9,672 nt of DNA from Opitutaceae bacterium (GTDB lineage Bacteria > Verrucomicrobiota > Verrucomicrobiae > Opitutales > Opitutaceae), in NCBI GenBank assembly GCA_031266495.1, contig JAISAX010000457.1, positions 1-9,672 of the forward strand, given 5' to 3'. This document shows positions 1 to 5,660 of the stretch, one piece after another. The position numbers and the translations under genes were made by a program. The notes below the pieces were generated by a model. That model was not told where the DNA came from. It saw only the letters and a list, made by a program, of their open reading frames with translations, and did no database searches. Within the stretch, counting starts at the first letter, position 1. Each line of letters opens with the position of its first letter.

Positions 1-305
1 CAATCTCGCTCCGGCTGATCTCCTCGCCATGCGCGCTCCTCTCCTTCATCCACGCATCCTCCTTCTCCCTCCTGTCTTCCTCGACTCTCTTATGGGTCAA
101 GTTCTCTCTGGACCTCCCGGAGTAGAAACCACCGTAAGAGAGACCTGTCATGCCGATACGGGTAGAATCAATCTCAGGATGCGTAATGAGCCAATCAAGC
201 GAGTCGCGCAGCATACGCATGTCGAGCGCGGTGCGCGAACCGCCAAGATGACGCAATTCGCGGTCCACCTCCCGATGATCAAACAAGGGAGGCAGCCCCC
301 TGTTT
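1..305 (-). pseudogene. Truncated alpha/beta hydrolase (dienelactone hydrolase / acetyl-xylan-esterase-like) fragment
   Basis: The minus strand, read from about 300 down to 122, gives a stretch typical of alpha/beta hydrolases. It contains FDHREVDRELRHLGGSRTAL, then LRDSLDWLITHPEIDSTRIG, then the nucleophile elbow GLSYGG (a GxSxG motif with the catalytic Ser). In this superfamily the elbow follows a 'P-x-I/V-D-x-x-R-I-G' strand, as here. The catalytic Asp and His expected downstream are absent. After GGFY the sequence stops resembling a hydrolase and becomes a charged, helix-like tail (about 122 down to 1, including HKRVEEDRREKEDAW) that stays open to the window edge. The N-terminal part is missing because the reading frame runs into the left end of an IS481-like element near 306. 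I see a remnant broken on both sides. The family is clear, the substrate is not. The frame has no start codon and is unlikely to make an active enzyme. Confidence 0.6.
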
Positions 306-349
306 TGTACCGGGATATGGGTAACAGATGTACCGGGTCAGAGGTAACA
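306..349 (+). repeat. Tandem 21-bp repeats at the left end of an IS481-like element
   Basis: Two 21-base units start at 306 and 329. Both begin TGTACCGGG, differ over four bases, and end in GGTAACA. The layout, just upstream of an IS481-like transposase and with TGT at the outer edge, suits terminal transposase-binding sites. No matching inverted copy is visible to the right, so the element's right end appears to be lost. Confidence 0.5.
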
Positions 350-354
350 CTTTT

Positions 355-396
355 CAAGTCATGGGAAGGGGGCTATAGCCCCCTTCCCATGACTTG
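355..396. repeat. 42-bp perfect palindrome over the transposase start codon
   Basis: Bases 355-396 equal their own reverse complement, with the centre at CTA|TAG (375/376). Beyond the perfect core, two G-U pairs and two A-U pairs could lengthen the RNA stem. The right arm contains the ATG at 389-391 of the IS481-like transposase, so a transcript entering from the left would bury the start codon in a long hairpin. Confidence 0.85.
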
Positions 397-957
397 GGAA
401 ATCAAGGATGTAGAGGGAAGAAGGCATGAGTTTGTGACACTGGCCGCAGAGGAGGCAGTGAGCATGGTGGAGTGATGCCGGAGGTTAGGGATAAGCCGGA
501 AGACCGGCTACAAATGGTGCGCGAGGTATCGAGCCGGAGGGGAGGGAGCCTTGGGGGATCAGCCCCGGGCCCGGGAGAGGAAGAGAAACCAGACGAGCAA
601 GAAGATGGAGAAGGCGGTGGTGAGTTTGCGCAAGCTGCATCCGACATGGGGGCCGCACAAGCTGCACCGGCGACTGCTCGATCTCGGGCGCCAGAGCTTG
701 CCGGCGGTCAGCACCTTTGCGCGAATCCTCCGGCGCGAAGGCTGCATTGCGGTGCCCGCTCGTCTCCCCTTTCCTGAGTATGACCTCGGCGAACTGGTCC
801 GCACCGTCAAAACCAAAGGTGAAATCACCTTCCTCAACCGCTCCTTCTACGTCGGACAGGCCTTCATCGGCCTCCCCCTCGCCCTCCGCCCCATGGCTTC
901 CTCTGGCATTTATCGTGTCTGCTTCTCCTCCTTCTCCCTCGGCCTTATTGATCTTTC
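389..957 (+). pseudogene. IS481-family-like transposase remnant, nonsense codon and catalytic core deleted
   Basis: One frame carries both ends of an IS481-like transposase. The 28 residues from the ATG at 389 (MTWEIKDVEGRRHEF...) lead into a helix-turn-helix that continues past an in-frame TGA at 473-475 as CRRLGISRKTGYKWCARY. Then come a basic linker (GDQPRARERKRN) and the second winged-helix region (KLHPTWGPHKLHRRL ... STFARILRREGCIA). After about 750 the frame jumps straight to the usual C-terminal domain (about 765-957: LVRTVKTKGEITFLNRSFYV ... YRVCFSSFSLGLIDL). The roughly 150-200 residue DDE integrase core that normally lies between them is missing, in frame. The element cannot transpose by itself. 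The frame stays open downstream to 1333, but nothing after about 957 looks like transposase. Family assignment rests on recognised motifs, not an alignment. Confidence 0.7.
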
Positions 958-1019
958 CTCTCCTTCCCACCTCCCAATTGCAGCCATTGCGGCAGGGCCG
1001 GTGGCGGCGGCGGGGAAGG

Positions 1020-1187
1020 GAAAGCCAGCGCCTGACGGAGCCGGCGCTGACGGGCCTGCGGGAGGAGCTGGTGAAGTGGCTGTTTCACTACAACGAAGAG
1101 GCGCCGCAGGAGGGGTACCGGAGTGCGGGGAAGACGCCGCGGGCGTCCTGGCAGGAGAGACAGAAAACGCTGAAGGCCGAAGGCTGA
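1020..1187 (+). pseudogene. C-terminal fragment of a second integrase-type (rve) transposase
   Basis: In a frame different from the preceding remnant, about 54 codons read ...LTGLREELVKWLFHYNEEAP, then QEGYRSAGKTPRASWQERQK, and stop at TGA 1185-1187. The pattern 'W-x-x-x-Y-N-x-x-x-P-H/Q-x-G-Y-R-x-x-G-x-T-P' is the characteristic end of rve-domain transposases of the IS3/IS481 type, where the Glu of the DDE triad lies a little upstream. No start codon or upstream catalytic part is present in this frame. It is therefore a scrap of a second element, or of the same element's lost middle after rearrangement. I cannot decide between these from the sequence. Confidence 0.55.
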
Positions 1188-1226
1188 ACACTGAACATCT
1201 GATGTTACGCGGAGGGGCGTTTTTGC

Positions 1227-1302
1227 AGGGGCGCACTTTACGTGCGCCCGCTGTGCGTGCCCCGGCAAATCATGCTGCGGGCGCACGGCCCGGTGCGCCC
1301 CT
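1227..1302. repeat. REP-like imperfect inverted repeat
   Basis: The left arm 1227-1251 (AGGGGCGCAC, four unmatched bases, CGTGCGCCCGC) pairs with the right arm 1277-1302 (GCGGGCGCACG, mismatch, GTGCGCCCCT) around a 25-base loop. This is the build of a repetitive extragenic palindrome or a small non-autonomous element. The segment carries no plausible gene and has no T-run for termination. Confidence 0.65.
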
Positions 1303-1328
1303 ACGAGAGGAATCGCGTTACTTCAGGG

Positions 1329-1560
1329 TATAACCGGAAACCTTCTGGCCAGGACCGCAGACCCTGACGGCAAGGCCGGAATCTTTTTGGCCGTGGTCGA
1401 AAGCTTTTGCGGTATGGCCGGAACGTTTTGCGGTATGGCCCAAAAGTTTCCGGCCATGGCCGAAAGCATTCCGGCCCGGACCGCCCCCCCCTCCAGAGTC
1501 CCGCCAAACCTTTCGGCCACGGCCAAAAACCTTCCGGGGAAGGCCGGAAGCCGGCGGAGA
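1329..1560. repeat. 21-bp tandem repeat array, about 11 units
   Basis: A core close to GGCCGGAA recurs with exact 21-base spacing: the first base of the GGCC-like core falls at 1332, 1353, 1374, 1395, 1416, 1437, 1458, 1479, 1500, 1521 and 1542. Units diverge most at 1479-1510. Because 21 is a multiple of three, every frame translates as a seven-residue repeat: AMAESIP-like on the plus strand, FRPYRKT-like on the minus strand. No frame has a convincing start or domain around the repeat. I regard it as a non-coding tandem array, or the relic of a heptad-repeat gene. It fills most of the gene-free stretch 1190-1890. Confidence 0.75.
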
Positions 1561-1793
1561 GGCCCGCCGGGGCGACTGGTCCAGTCATCCGCGTACTGCA
1601 CCCTTTATACTTTCGGGCTCCGCGGACCCGCAACCGGCGAGGCTCCGGCCACCGCCCCGATGCCCCCTCCCCGGACCCGGAACGCCTCTCCCAAAAACCA
1701 TGGATCACACGGATAACAAGCGGATTGCACACATGAATCCCCCTCCGGTTTCCGGGGCGACCCGGGCCGTGCGAGCCCGGTTTTCAGCCGCGT

Positions 1794-1828
1794 GTTGCGT
1801 GGCGCTCCGGGAGCGCCGGAGACGCAAC
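1794..1828. repeat. Two-step GC hairpin
   Basis: An outer stem GTTGCGT (1794-1800) / ACGCAAC (1822-1828) encloses an inner stem GGCGCTC (1801-1807) / GAGCGCC (1811-1817) with a 3-base loop. There is no T-run on either side, so it is better described as an extragenic palindrome than a terminator. The surrounding 1561-1890 has no credible gene. Confidence 0.55.
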
Positions 1829-1891
1829 GGTTCGCCATCCGCCGGCCCTCAACCGTAACGTGCCGTCCGTCATTCATAACGACACCCTCCA

Positions 1892-2014
1892 ATGAGCCAC
1901 GACTACATGCCAACCACCGAAGACGGTTTTAATGATTTCCAGGAGACGCTGCTGCCATACCTGATGGCGCACCGCGCGGCCTGGGGCCTTACGCAGGACC
2001 AGAATACACACTAA
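1892..2014 (+). pseudogene. 40-residue gene stump, cut by an inverted-repeat element
   Basis: A short frame starts at ATG 1892 and encodes MSHDYMPTTEDGFNDFQETL followed by LPYLMAHRAAWGLTQDQ, ending in NTH and a TAA. The start resembles, from memory, the N-terminus of a family of roughly 200-residue hypothetical proteins in environmental bacteria (acidic start, 'F-x-x-W/F-Q-x-x-x', then 'A-x-x-x-G-L-T-x-x-Q'). In those the sequence continues with an Ala-rich helical region. Here the likeness ends after TQDQ, exactly where the 104-bp inverted-repeat element begins at 2003, and the last three residues and the stop codon come from that element. No clear ribosome binding site precedes the ATG. A functional 40-residue peptide cannot be excluded, but an insertion-truncated gene is the simpler reading. 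Confidence 0.5.
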
Positions 2015-2106
2015 TGGACACTAATGAAGAAATCCGGTCAGGATATAACCGGATGATAGTGGCAGGTATTTTTCCGGTCCATCATTAGTGTCCATTAGTG
2101 TGTATT
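2003..2106. repeat. 104-bp element with perfect 25-bp terminal inverted repeats
   Basis: Bases 2003-2027 and 2082-2106 are exact reverse complements over 25 bases. Each arm holds two copies of CACTAATG(G/A), so it is itself internally repeated. The 54-base interior has a smaller dyad (TCCGGT ... ACCGGA). It carries no gene, looks like a small palindromic insertion (MITE-like or a dispersed extragenic repeat), and interrupts the preceding short frame. Confidence 0.7.
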
Positions 2107-2143
2107 AGTGGTTAAAAAATGTATTTCCGGAACCTCCCGGCCG

Positions 2144-2213
2144 CAATCCGCCTTCCGCAATCTGTAATCTGTAATCTGAAATCTGCGATCTATAATTTGT
2201 AATCTGAAATCCC
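2144..2213. repeat. 7-bp tandem repeat (AATCTG-type), ten units
   Basis: Ten heptamers run without gaps: CAATCCG, CCTTCCG, CAATCTG, TAATCTG, TAATCTG, AAATCTG, CGATCTA, TAATTTG, TAATCTG, AAATCCC. The array ends 17 bases before the start codon of the PEP-CTERM gene, so it must form much of that gene's leader or promoter. Confidence 0.75.
2191..2196 (+). promoter_or_regulatory. Candidate -10 box inside the heptamer array
   Basis: TATAAT, a perfect sigma-70 -10 match, spans a divergent pair of heptamer units. A transcript would start near 2203, about 28 bases before the ATG at 2231. No good -35 lies 16-18 bases upstream (2168-2174 reads TCTGTAA), so this is tentative. Confidence 0.3.
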
Positions 2214-2230
2214 TGTCCCTTTCCTTCATC

Positions 2231-3214
2231 ATGCAAAACCACACCGGTATAATAAAAACCCATCTACAACACATCTGCCGCGGCGGTTCGCTGTGGCGGG
2301 CGCTGCCCGTTTTTACACTCGCGGCCCTCTTCGGGACCAGCACCGGCTTCGCCGGGCCTTCGACCCAATCCATCAAGAGCGGCTCCTTTACCGACTCCTC
2401 TCTATGGGAGGACTACAATCACCCCAACCCCACCGCATCTTTCCGCGTTATTTGCCGCGGGCACACGGTTACGCTTGAGGCCGATCAGTCCGCGAATCCG
2501 GGCGACTACAACACCTTCGCCGTTACCGGCCATTTTGTCATGGGGGCCGGAAGCAGCTTTTCCGGAAGCAATCTCATGATCATGAGTGAGACATACGACG
2601 ACGATGAATGGTCGCTCGCGCGAGTGACGCTCGGCTCCGGGGCGACGATGAATTTCACCGGGGGCGTCATGTTATTTGGCACGGTGGAGATGGCGGCGGG
2701 TTCCCGCATATCCATAGCCGGGGAGGCGACGTCAGGATTGGTGGGATGGCAGAACCTGGTTTTCGACGGCAACGGGCAGGATGATACCAATGCCTGGATC
2801 TCGGCACCGATGCTTGTAATGGGCACCTACACTGATCTAGGGCTTTATGACACCGGCCTGCCTGCCGAAGTCGGCCCATGGTACAACATTGAACTGAACG
2901 GATTCGGCGAGGGCACCTGGTCGCTCATCAGCGGCATCTCCACGCTCGTTGACATAGCCACCTGGCAGGAGGGAGAAGGGGAGGTTGCGACAGTAACTCT
3001 TGATTTGAGCCTGCTGAATATGATCACGTTGAGCGGAGACAGCGTGGCGAATGCGAAAGCGGAATTGGGTTTCAACCTCGATGAGGCCACGGGCACGTAC
3101 ACCCTGTCCGTGACCCTGTCAGCCGTGCCCGAGCCCGCCGGCTATGCGACGCTGGCCGGACTGGCGTTGCTGGCCTGGGTGGCGATGCGCCGCAGTCGCG
3201 GCGCACGCCGCTGA
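2231..3214 (+). CDS. PEP-CTERM-like exported protein, 327 aa, function unknown
   Basis: The protein starts with a basic region and a signal-like hydrophobic stretch (about residues 22-41, LWRALPVFTLAALFGTSTGF, with likely cleavage after A42). It ends with a sorting tail: VPEP at 299-302, a hydrophobic helix (about 303-318) and MRRSRGARR. This tripartite end is the hallmark of PEP-CTERM substrates, which an exosortase-type enzyme trims at the membrane before the protein is released or attached at the surface. The body is Gly-, Ser- and Thr-rich with beta-strand alternation (VTLGSGATMNFTGGVMLFGT, EMAAGSRISIAGEAT). This suggests a beta-solenoid-like fold of the kind found with autotransporter-type strand repeats. 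No catalytic motif is recognised. ATG 2231 is used because it leaves a complete signal peptide; no Shine-Dalgarno sequence precedes it. A strong terminator follows at 3293. No exosortase gene is in the window. Confidence 0.8.
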   Translation: MQNHTGIIKTHLQHICRGGSLWRALPVFTLAALFGTSTGFAGPSTQSIKSGSFTDSSLWEDYNHPNPTASFRVICRGHTVTLEADQSANPGDYNTFAVTGHFVMGAGSSFSGSNLMIMSETYDDDEWSLARVTLGSGATMNFTGGVMLFGTVEMAAGSRISIAGEATSGLVGWQNLVFDGNGQDDTNAWISAPMLVMGTYTDLGLYDTGLPAEVGPWYNIELNGFGEGTWSLISGISTLVDIATWQEGEGEVATVTLDLSLLNMITLSGDSVANAKAELGFNLDEATGTYTLSVTLSAVPEPAGYATLAGLALLAWVAMRRSRGARR

Positions 3215-3292
3215 GCGCTTTCCCGGGCGCGGATGCCAGCGGTCCGCCTCCGGGGGGTTTTGTAGTTTATATTCATAGACAGACAATGCGGG

Positions 3293-3330
3293 GGGCGGCG
3301 GGTCTTCGGGCCTGCCGCCCTTTTTTTTTT
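3293..3330 (+). terminator. Rho-independent terminator with C(UUCG)G loop
   Basis: A 12-pair stem (GGGCGGCGGGTC at 3293-3304 with GGCCTGCCGCCC at 3309-3320, including two G-U pairs) closes a TTCG tetraloop and is followed by ten T residues (3321-3330). It sits 78 bases after the PEP-CTERM gene stop and works only rightward: the minus strand has A's, not T's, after the stem. Confidence 0.9.
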
Positions 3331-3359
3331 ACACAAAGGACGCGAAGGACGCGAAGGGC
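3331..3359. repeat. Short GGACGCGAA direct repeat
   Basis: ACACAAAGGACGCGAAGGAC followed by GCGAAGG contains two adjacent copies of GGACGCGAA. I recognise this string as a dispersed intergenic motif seen in many environmental bacterial genomes. It lies between the terminator and the 3' end of the beta-helix gene; no function is visible. Confidence 0.5.
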
Positions 3360-3436
3360 ACAGCCGCAATCGAAGAAGGCATTTGGCGTAGCGGCAGGGA
3401 GTAACTGATGGTTACACCCTTGGCCCCCGGGGCTGG

Positions 3437-5545
3437 TTACTGTCGGCGGCGCAACAGGGTGATGACCGCTAGTATTAGCCCGAGTAGCGTGATGCAGGTT
3501 ACCGGTTCGGGGACGTTGGCTGCCGTGAGTTGCCGGAGGCTGATGTCGCCGGGGTTGTAGTCGATCGCAAAGTCGGCTCCGTTGATGGTGATGTGGTCGG
3601 CTTGCGCGAATTGGCCTGTGGTCAGGTGCGTGAGTCCGGTGATGAGGGTGAAGATGTCCGAGATGTCCAGGGAGGGGACGTAGCCGGGGGCGTCGATTTC
3701 GAGGGTGGCTCCGTTCAGGCTCAGGTGGGCGGGGGGGTGGGTGAAGGCGATCTGGCCAAAGGTGTTCGTGTCTTCGATGGTGAAGGTGAGGGTGCTGGTG
3801 GCGTCAAAGGTGAGTTGGGCGGTGGTGGCGTCGAGGTGCAGGGTGCCGGTGTCGGCGTGCAGGTTGCCGTTGTTGATTTTGAGGAGGGTGGTGCGGAGGG
3901 TGCTGTCGGCGCCGCCGCGGAGGGTGGCGCCGGCTTCGAGGGTGAAGTGGCTGGTGGTGGGGGTGCCTTTGAGGCCGAAGGTGGCTCCGTCGGCGAGGCG
4001 AAAGGTGCCGTCGTGCACGGTGGTTTGCGCGAGGAGGTCGGAGGTGTGTTTGTAAAAGGTGACTTCGCCGGCGCCGGTTTTGTTGATGGTCACGGTTTTG
4101 CCGGTGGCGGCGGTGATGGGGTCGTGAAATTCGGCGTGGTCGGCGGCGGCGGTGGTGTTGAGGTTGAGGGTGGCGGTGTTGCTGCTCACTCCGAAGTAGA
4201 TGGCGTTGGGGGTGCCGGTGCCGGGGATGGGGGTGAGTTTGCCGTCGGTGGTGGCGAAGCTGGCGGCGTGGGTGTTGCCTTCGAAGTGGGTGTTGCCGTT
4301 GAGGTTCAGGGTGCCCTGGTCGAAGTAGATGGCGCCTCCGTGGGTTTTGGCGTGGTTGTTGGTGAAGCGGGTGCCGGTGCCGAGGGTGAGGGTGTTGTTG
4401 CGGGTTTTGGCGTAGATGGCGCCGCCGTAGGCGTTGCCGGTGTCGCTGTAGGCGAGGTTGTTGTCGAATTGGCCTTGTTTGATGTGGATGGCGTATTCGC
4501 GGCTGGCGGGGGGGGTGCCGGTGTCGGGGTTGCGCCGGCCGGACATGATGGCGAGGGCGCCTCCGTAGGCTTTGGTGGTGGAGTTGCCCCAGACGTAGTT
4601 GTCCGTGAAGGTGGTGGTGTCGCCGAGGAGTTCGAGTTGGGGGGTGGCGGTGCCGGTGGCGTAGCCGATGTTGATGGCTCCGCCTCGTACTCCGTAGGTG
4701 TGGGTGTTGGTGTTCTTGACGTAGTTGCCGGTGAATTCCACGTCGTTCTTGAAGGTGGCTCGGGCGTTGCCTCCCCAGAGGTCGATGGCGCCGCCGTAGT
4801 AGGTGGTGGCGTAGTTGCCTCGAAAGATGGCTTTTCCTTCAAAGGTGGCGGTGGCTTGTTCGTACACGGCGAGGGCGCCTCCGCGGCGGGTGGTCATGTT
4901 TTGTTCAAAGGTGGTCGCGCCGGTGAAGGTGAGGTCGGAGTGGTTGCCGGAGGTGTTGCCGTACACGCCGACGGCGCCGGAGGCGTCGCCGCTGCTGGTG
5001 TTGGCACGGAAGGTGATGTCGCCGTGTATGGTGGCGTCGGCGCGGCGGTAGTTGGAGATGGCGGCGCCGCGGTGGGTGGTGGCGGTGTTGCCGGTGAAGA
5101 GGGTGTTGTGCAGGTCGAGGGTGGCGTTGTCGGCGGCGATGTAGATGGCGCCGTCGCCGCCCGAGGTGTCGGTGCCGGTGATGATGGCGTTGCGGATGGC
5201 GAGGGTGTTGCCGTCGGTGGTGACGTTGAAGCGGTAGTTGTCGTCGCGTCTTTCGATCACGGCTCGTTGGCCGTCGCCGTAGGCGCCGTCGATGTGGATG
5301 GTTTTGCGGTCGGTGCCGTTCATGCTGAAGGCTGATCCCATGTACACGTCTCCGAGTAGTTTGAAGGTGTGGTCGGTCGCCGTCGCGTTGTTGAGCGTGG
5401 GTGTGAGGTTGCTGCCGGGGGCTACTTCCGTCTCGGCGCGTAGTGTCGCCAGCCCTGGCTCGGGCAGAGAGAGTACGAGGCAGGCGAGTTGCGCGCCTGT
5501 CCAGCGGCCGCGCGGGTTGGTTTGTCGTGGCGATGTATTTCGCAT
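3437..5545 (-). CDS. Pmp-like right-handed beta-helix protein with PEP-CTERM tail, 702 aa
   Basis: This is a large, Thr/Asn/Gly-rich predicted surface protein. Residues about 1-37 look like a signal peptide of modest quality (basic start, GAQLACLVLSL, cut near LRA). From about 145 to 455 there are about eight or nine rungs with paired motifs. FxxN occurs at F150, F179, F213, F241, F271, F313, F360, F394 and F421. GGA(I/L) or its variants occur near 160, 190, 222, 251, 288, 328, 374 and 403. This is the repeat of chlamydial polymorphic membrane proteins, a right-handed beta-helix. Residues about 488-523 (NKTGAGEVTF ... VHDGTFRLADGATFG) match the autotransporter-associated strand repeat. The C-terminus has no autotransporter barrel but a sorting signal: VPEP at 678-681, a hydrophobic helix and LLRRRQ. 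It therefore likely depends on an exosortase. The start at 5545 gives the signal peptide; no Shine-Dalgarno is seen. The adjacent upstream response-regulator gene reads the same way. Confidence 0.85.
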   Translation of the reverse strand: MRNTSPRQTNPRGRWTGAQLACLVLSLPEPGLATLRAETEVAPGSNLTPTLNNATATDHTFKLLGDVYMGSAFSMNGTDRKTIHIDGAYGDGQRAVIERRDDNYRFNVTTDGNTLAIRNAIITGTDTSGGDGAIYIAADNATLDLHNTLFTGNTATTHRGAAISNYRRADATIHGDITFRANTSSGDASGAVGVYGNTSGNHSDLTFTGATTFEQNMTTRRGGALAVYEQATATFEGKAIFRGNYATTYYGGAIDLWGGNARATFKNDVEFTGNYVKNTNTHTYGVRGGAINIGYATGTATPQLELLGDTTTFTDNYVWGNSTTKAYGGALAIMSGRRNPDTGTPPASREYAIHIKQGQFDNNLAYSDTGNAYGGAIYAKTRNNTLTLGTGTRFTNNHAKTHGGAIYFDQGTLNLNGNTHFEGNTHAASFATTDGKLTPIPGTGTPNAIYFGVSSNTATLNLNTTAAADHAEFHDPITAATGKTVTINKTGAGEVTFYKHTSDLLAQTTVHDGTFRLADGATFGLKGTPTTSHFTLEAGATLRGGADSTLRTTLLKINNGNLHADTGTLHLDATTAQLTFDATSTLTFTIEDTNTFGQIAFTHPPAHLSLNGATLEIDAPGYVPSLDISDIFTLITGLTHLTTGQFAQADHITINGADFAIDYNPGDISLRQLTAANVPEPVTCITLLGLILAVITLLRRRQ

Positions 5546-5555
5546 AGGCGCGCAT

Positions 5556-5561
5556 GATATA
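5556..5561 (-). promoter_or_regulatory. Candidate -10 box for the beta-helix gene
   Basis: Read on the minus strand the bases are TATATC, 10 bases before the ATG at 5545, so the leader would be only a few bases long. No -35 match is found at 16-18 bases (the minus strand reads CTAGGC there). A poor -35 would fit a promoter that needs an activator. Tentative. Confidence 0.25.
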
Positions 5562-5597
5562 CCGCCATGAGGTATGTCGCCTAGTCGGGTAAACGTC

Positions 5598-5628
5598 CTA
5601 CGTATTTTGCACTACGTATTTTACGCAG
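5598..5628. promoter_or_regulatory. Putative operator: two CTACGTATTTT direct repeats
   Basis: Exact 11-base copies start at 5598 and 5612, a 14-base spacing. The second extends into an imperfect dyad CTACGTA-TTT-TACGCAG (5612-5628), one mismatch from perfect. The site lies between the response-regulator gene and the beta-helix gene, 53-83 bases upstream of the latter's start codon. A dimeric regulator such as a LuxR-type response regulator is a reasonable binder; this is inference. Confidence 0.5.
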
Positions 5629-5660
5629 ATTGCCGGATGGCGGCGCTGCGCTTTTCACCG

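Noticed and set aside
29..475. A 148-codon plus-strand protein starting at 29
   Set aside because: Its first 120 residues lie opposite the hydrolase fragment and make no sense. Only the part from 389 belongs to a gene, the transposase remnant.
1329..1560. CRISPR array
   Set aside because: The units are contiguous 21-base repeats without unique spacers and there are no cas genes.
1301..1732. Minus-strand frame with FRPYRKT-type heptads as a real repeat protein
   Set aside because: The heptads come from the 21-bp DNA array and appear in other frames as well. There is no signal peptide, domain or ribosome binding site.
3401..3436. Terminator for the beta-helix gene at GTAAC/GTTAC or the GGCCCCCGGGGC palindrome
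   Set aside because: The stems are short or loop-less and no T-run follows on the minus strand.
3530..5335. A 601-codon open frame on the plus strand, opposite the beta-helix gene
   Set aside because: Its product is almost entirely Gly, Val, Ala, Asp and Glu with no domain. It mirrors the Thr/Asn/GC-biased codons of the minus-strand gene, whose motifs are unmistakable.
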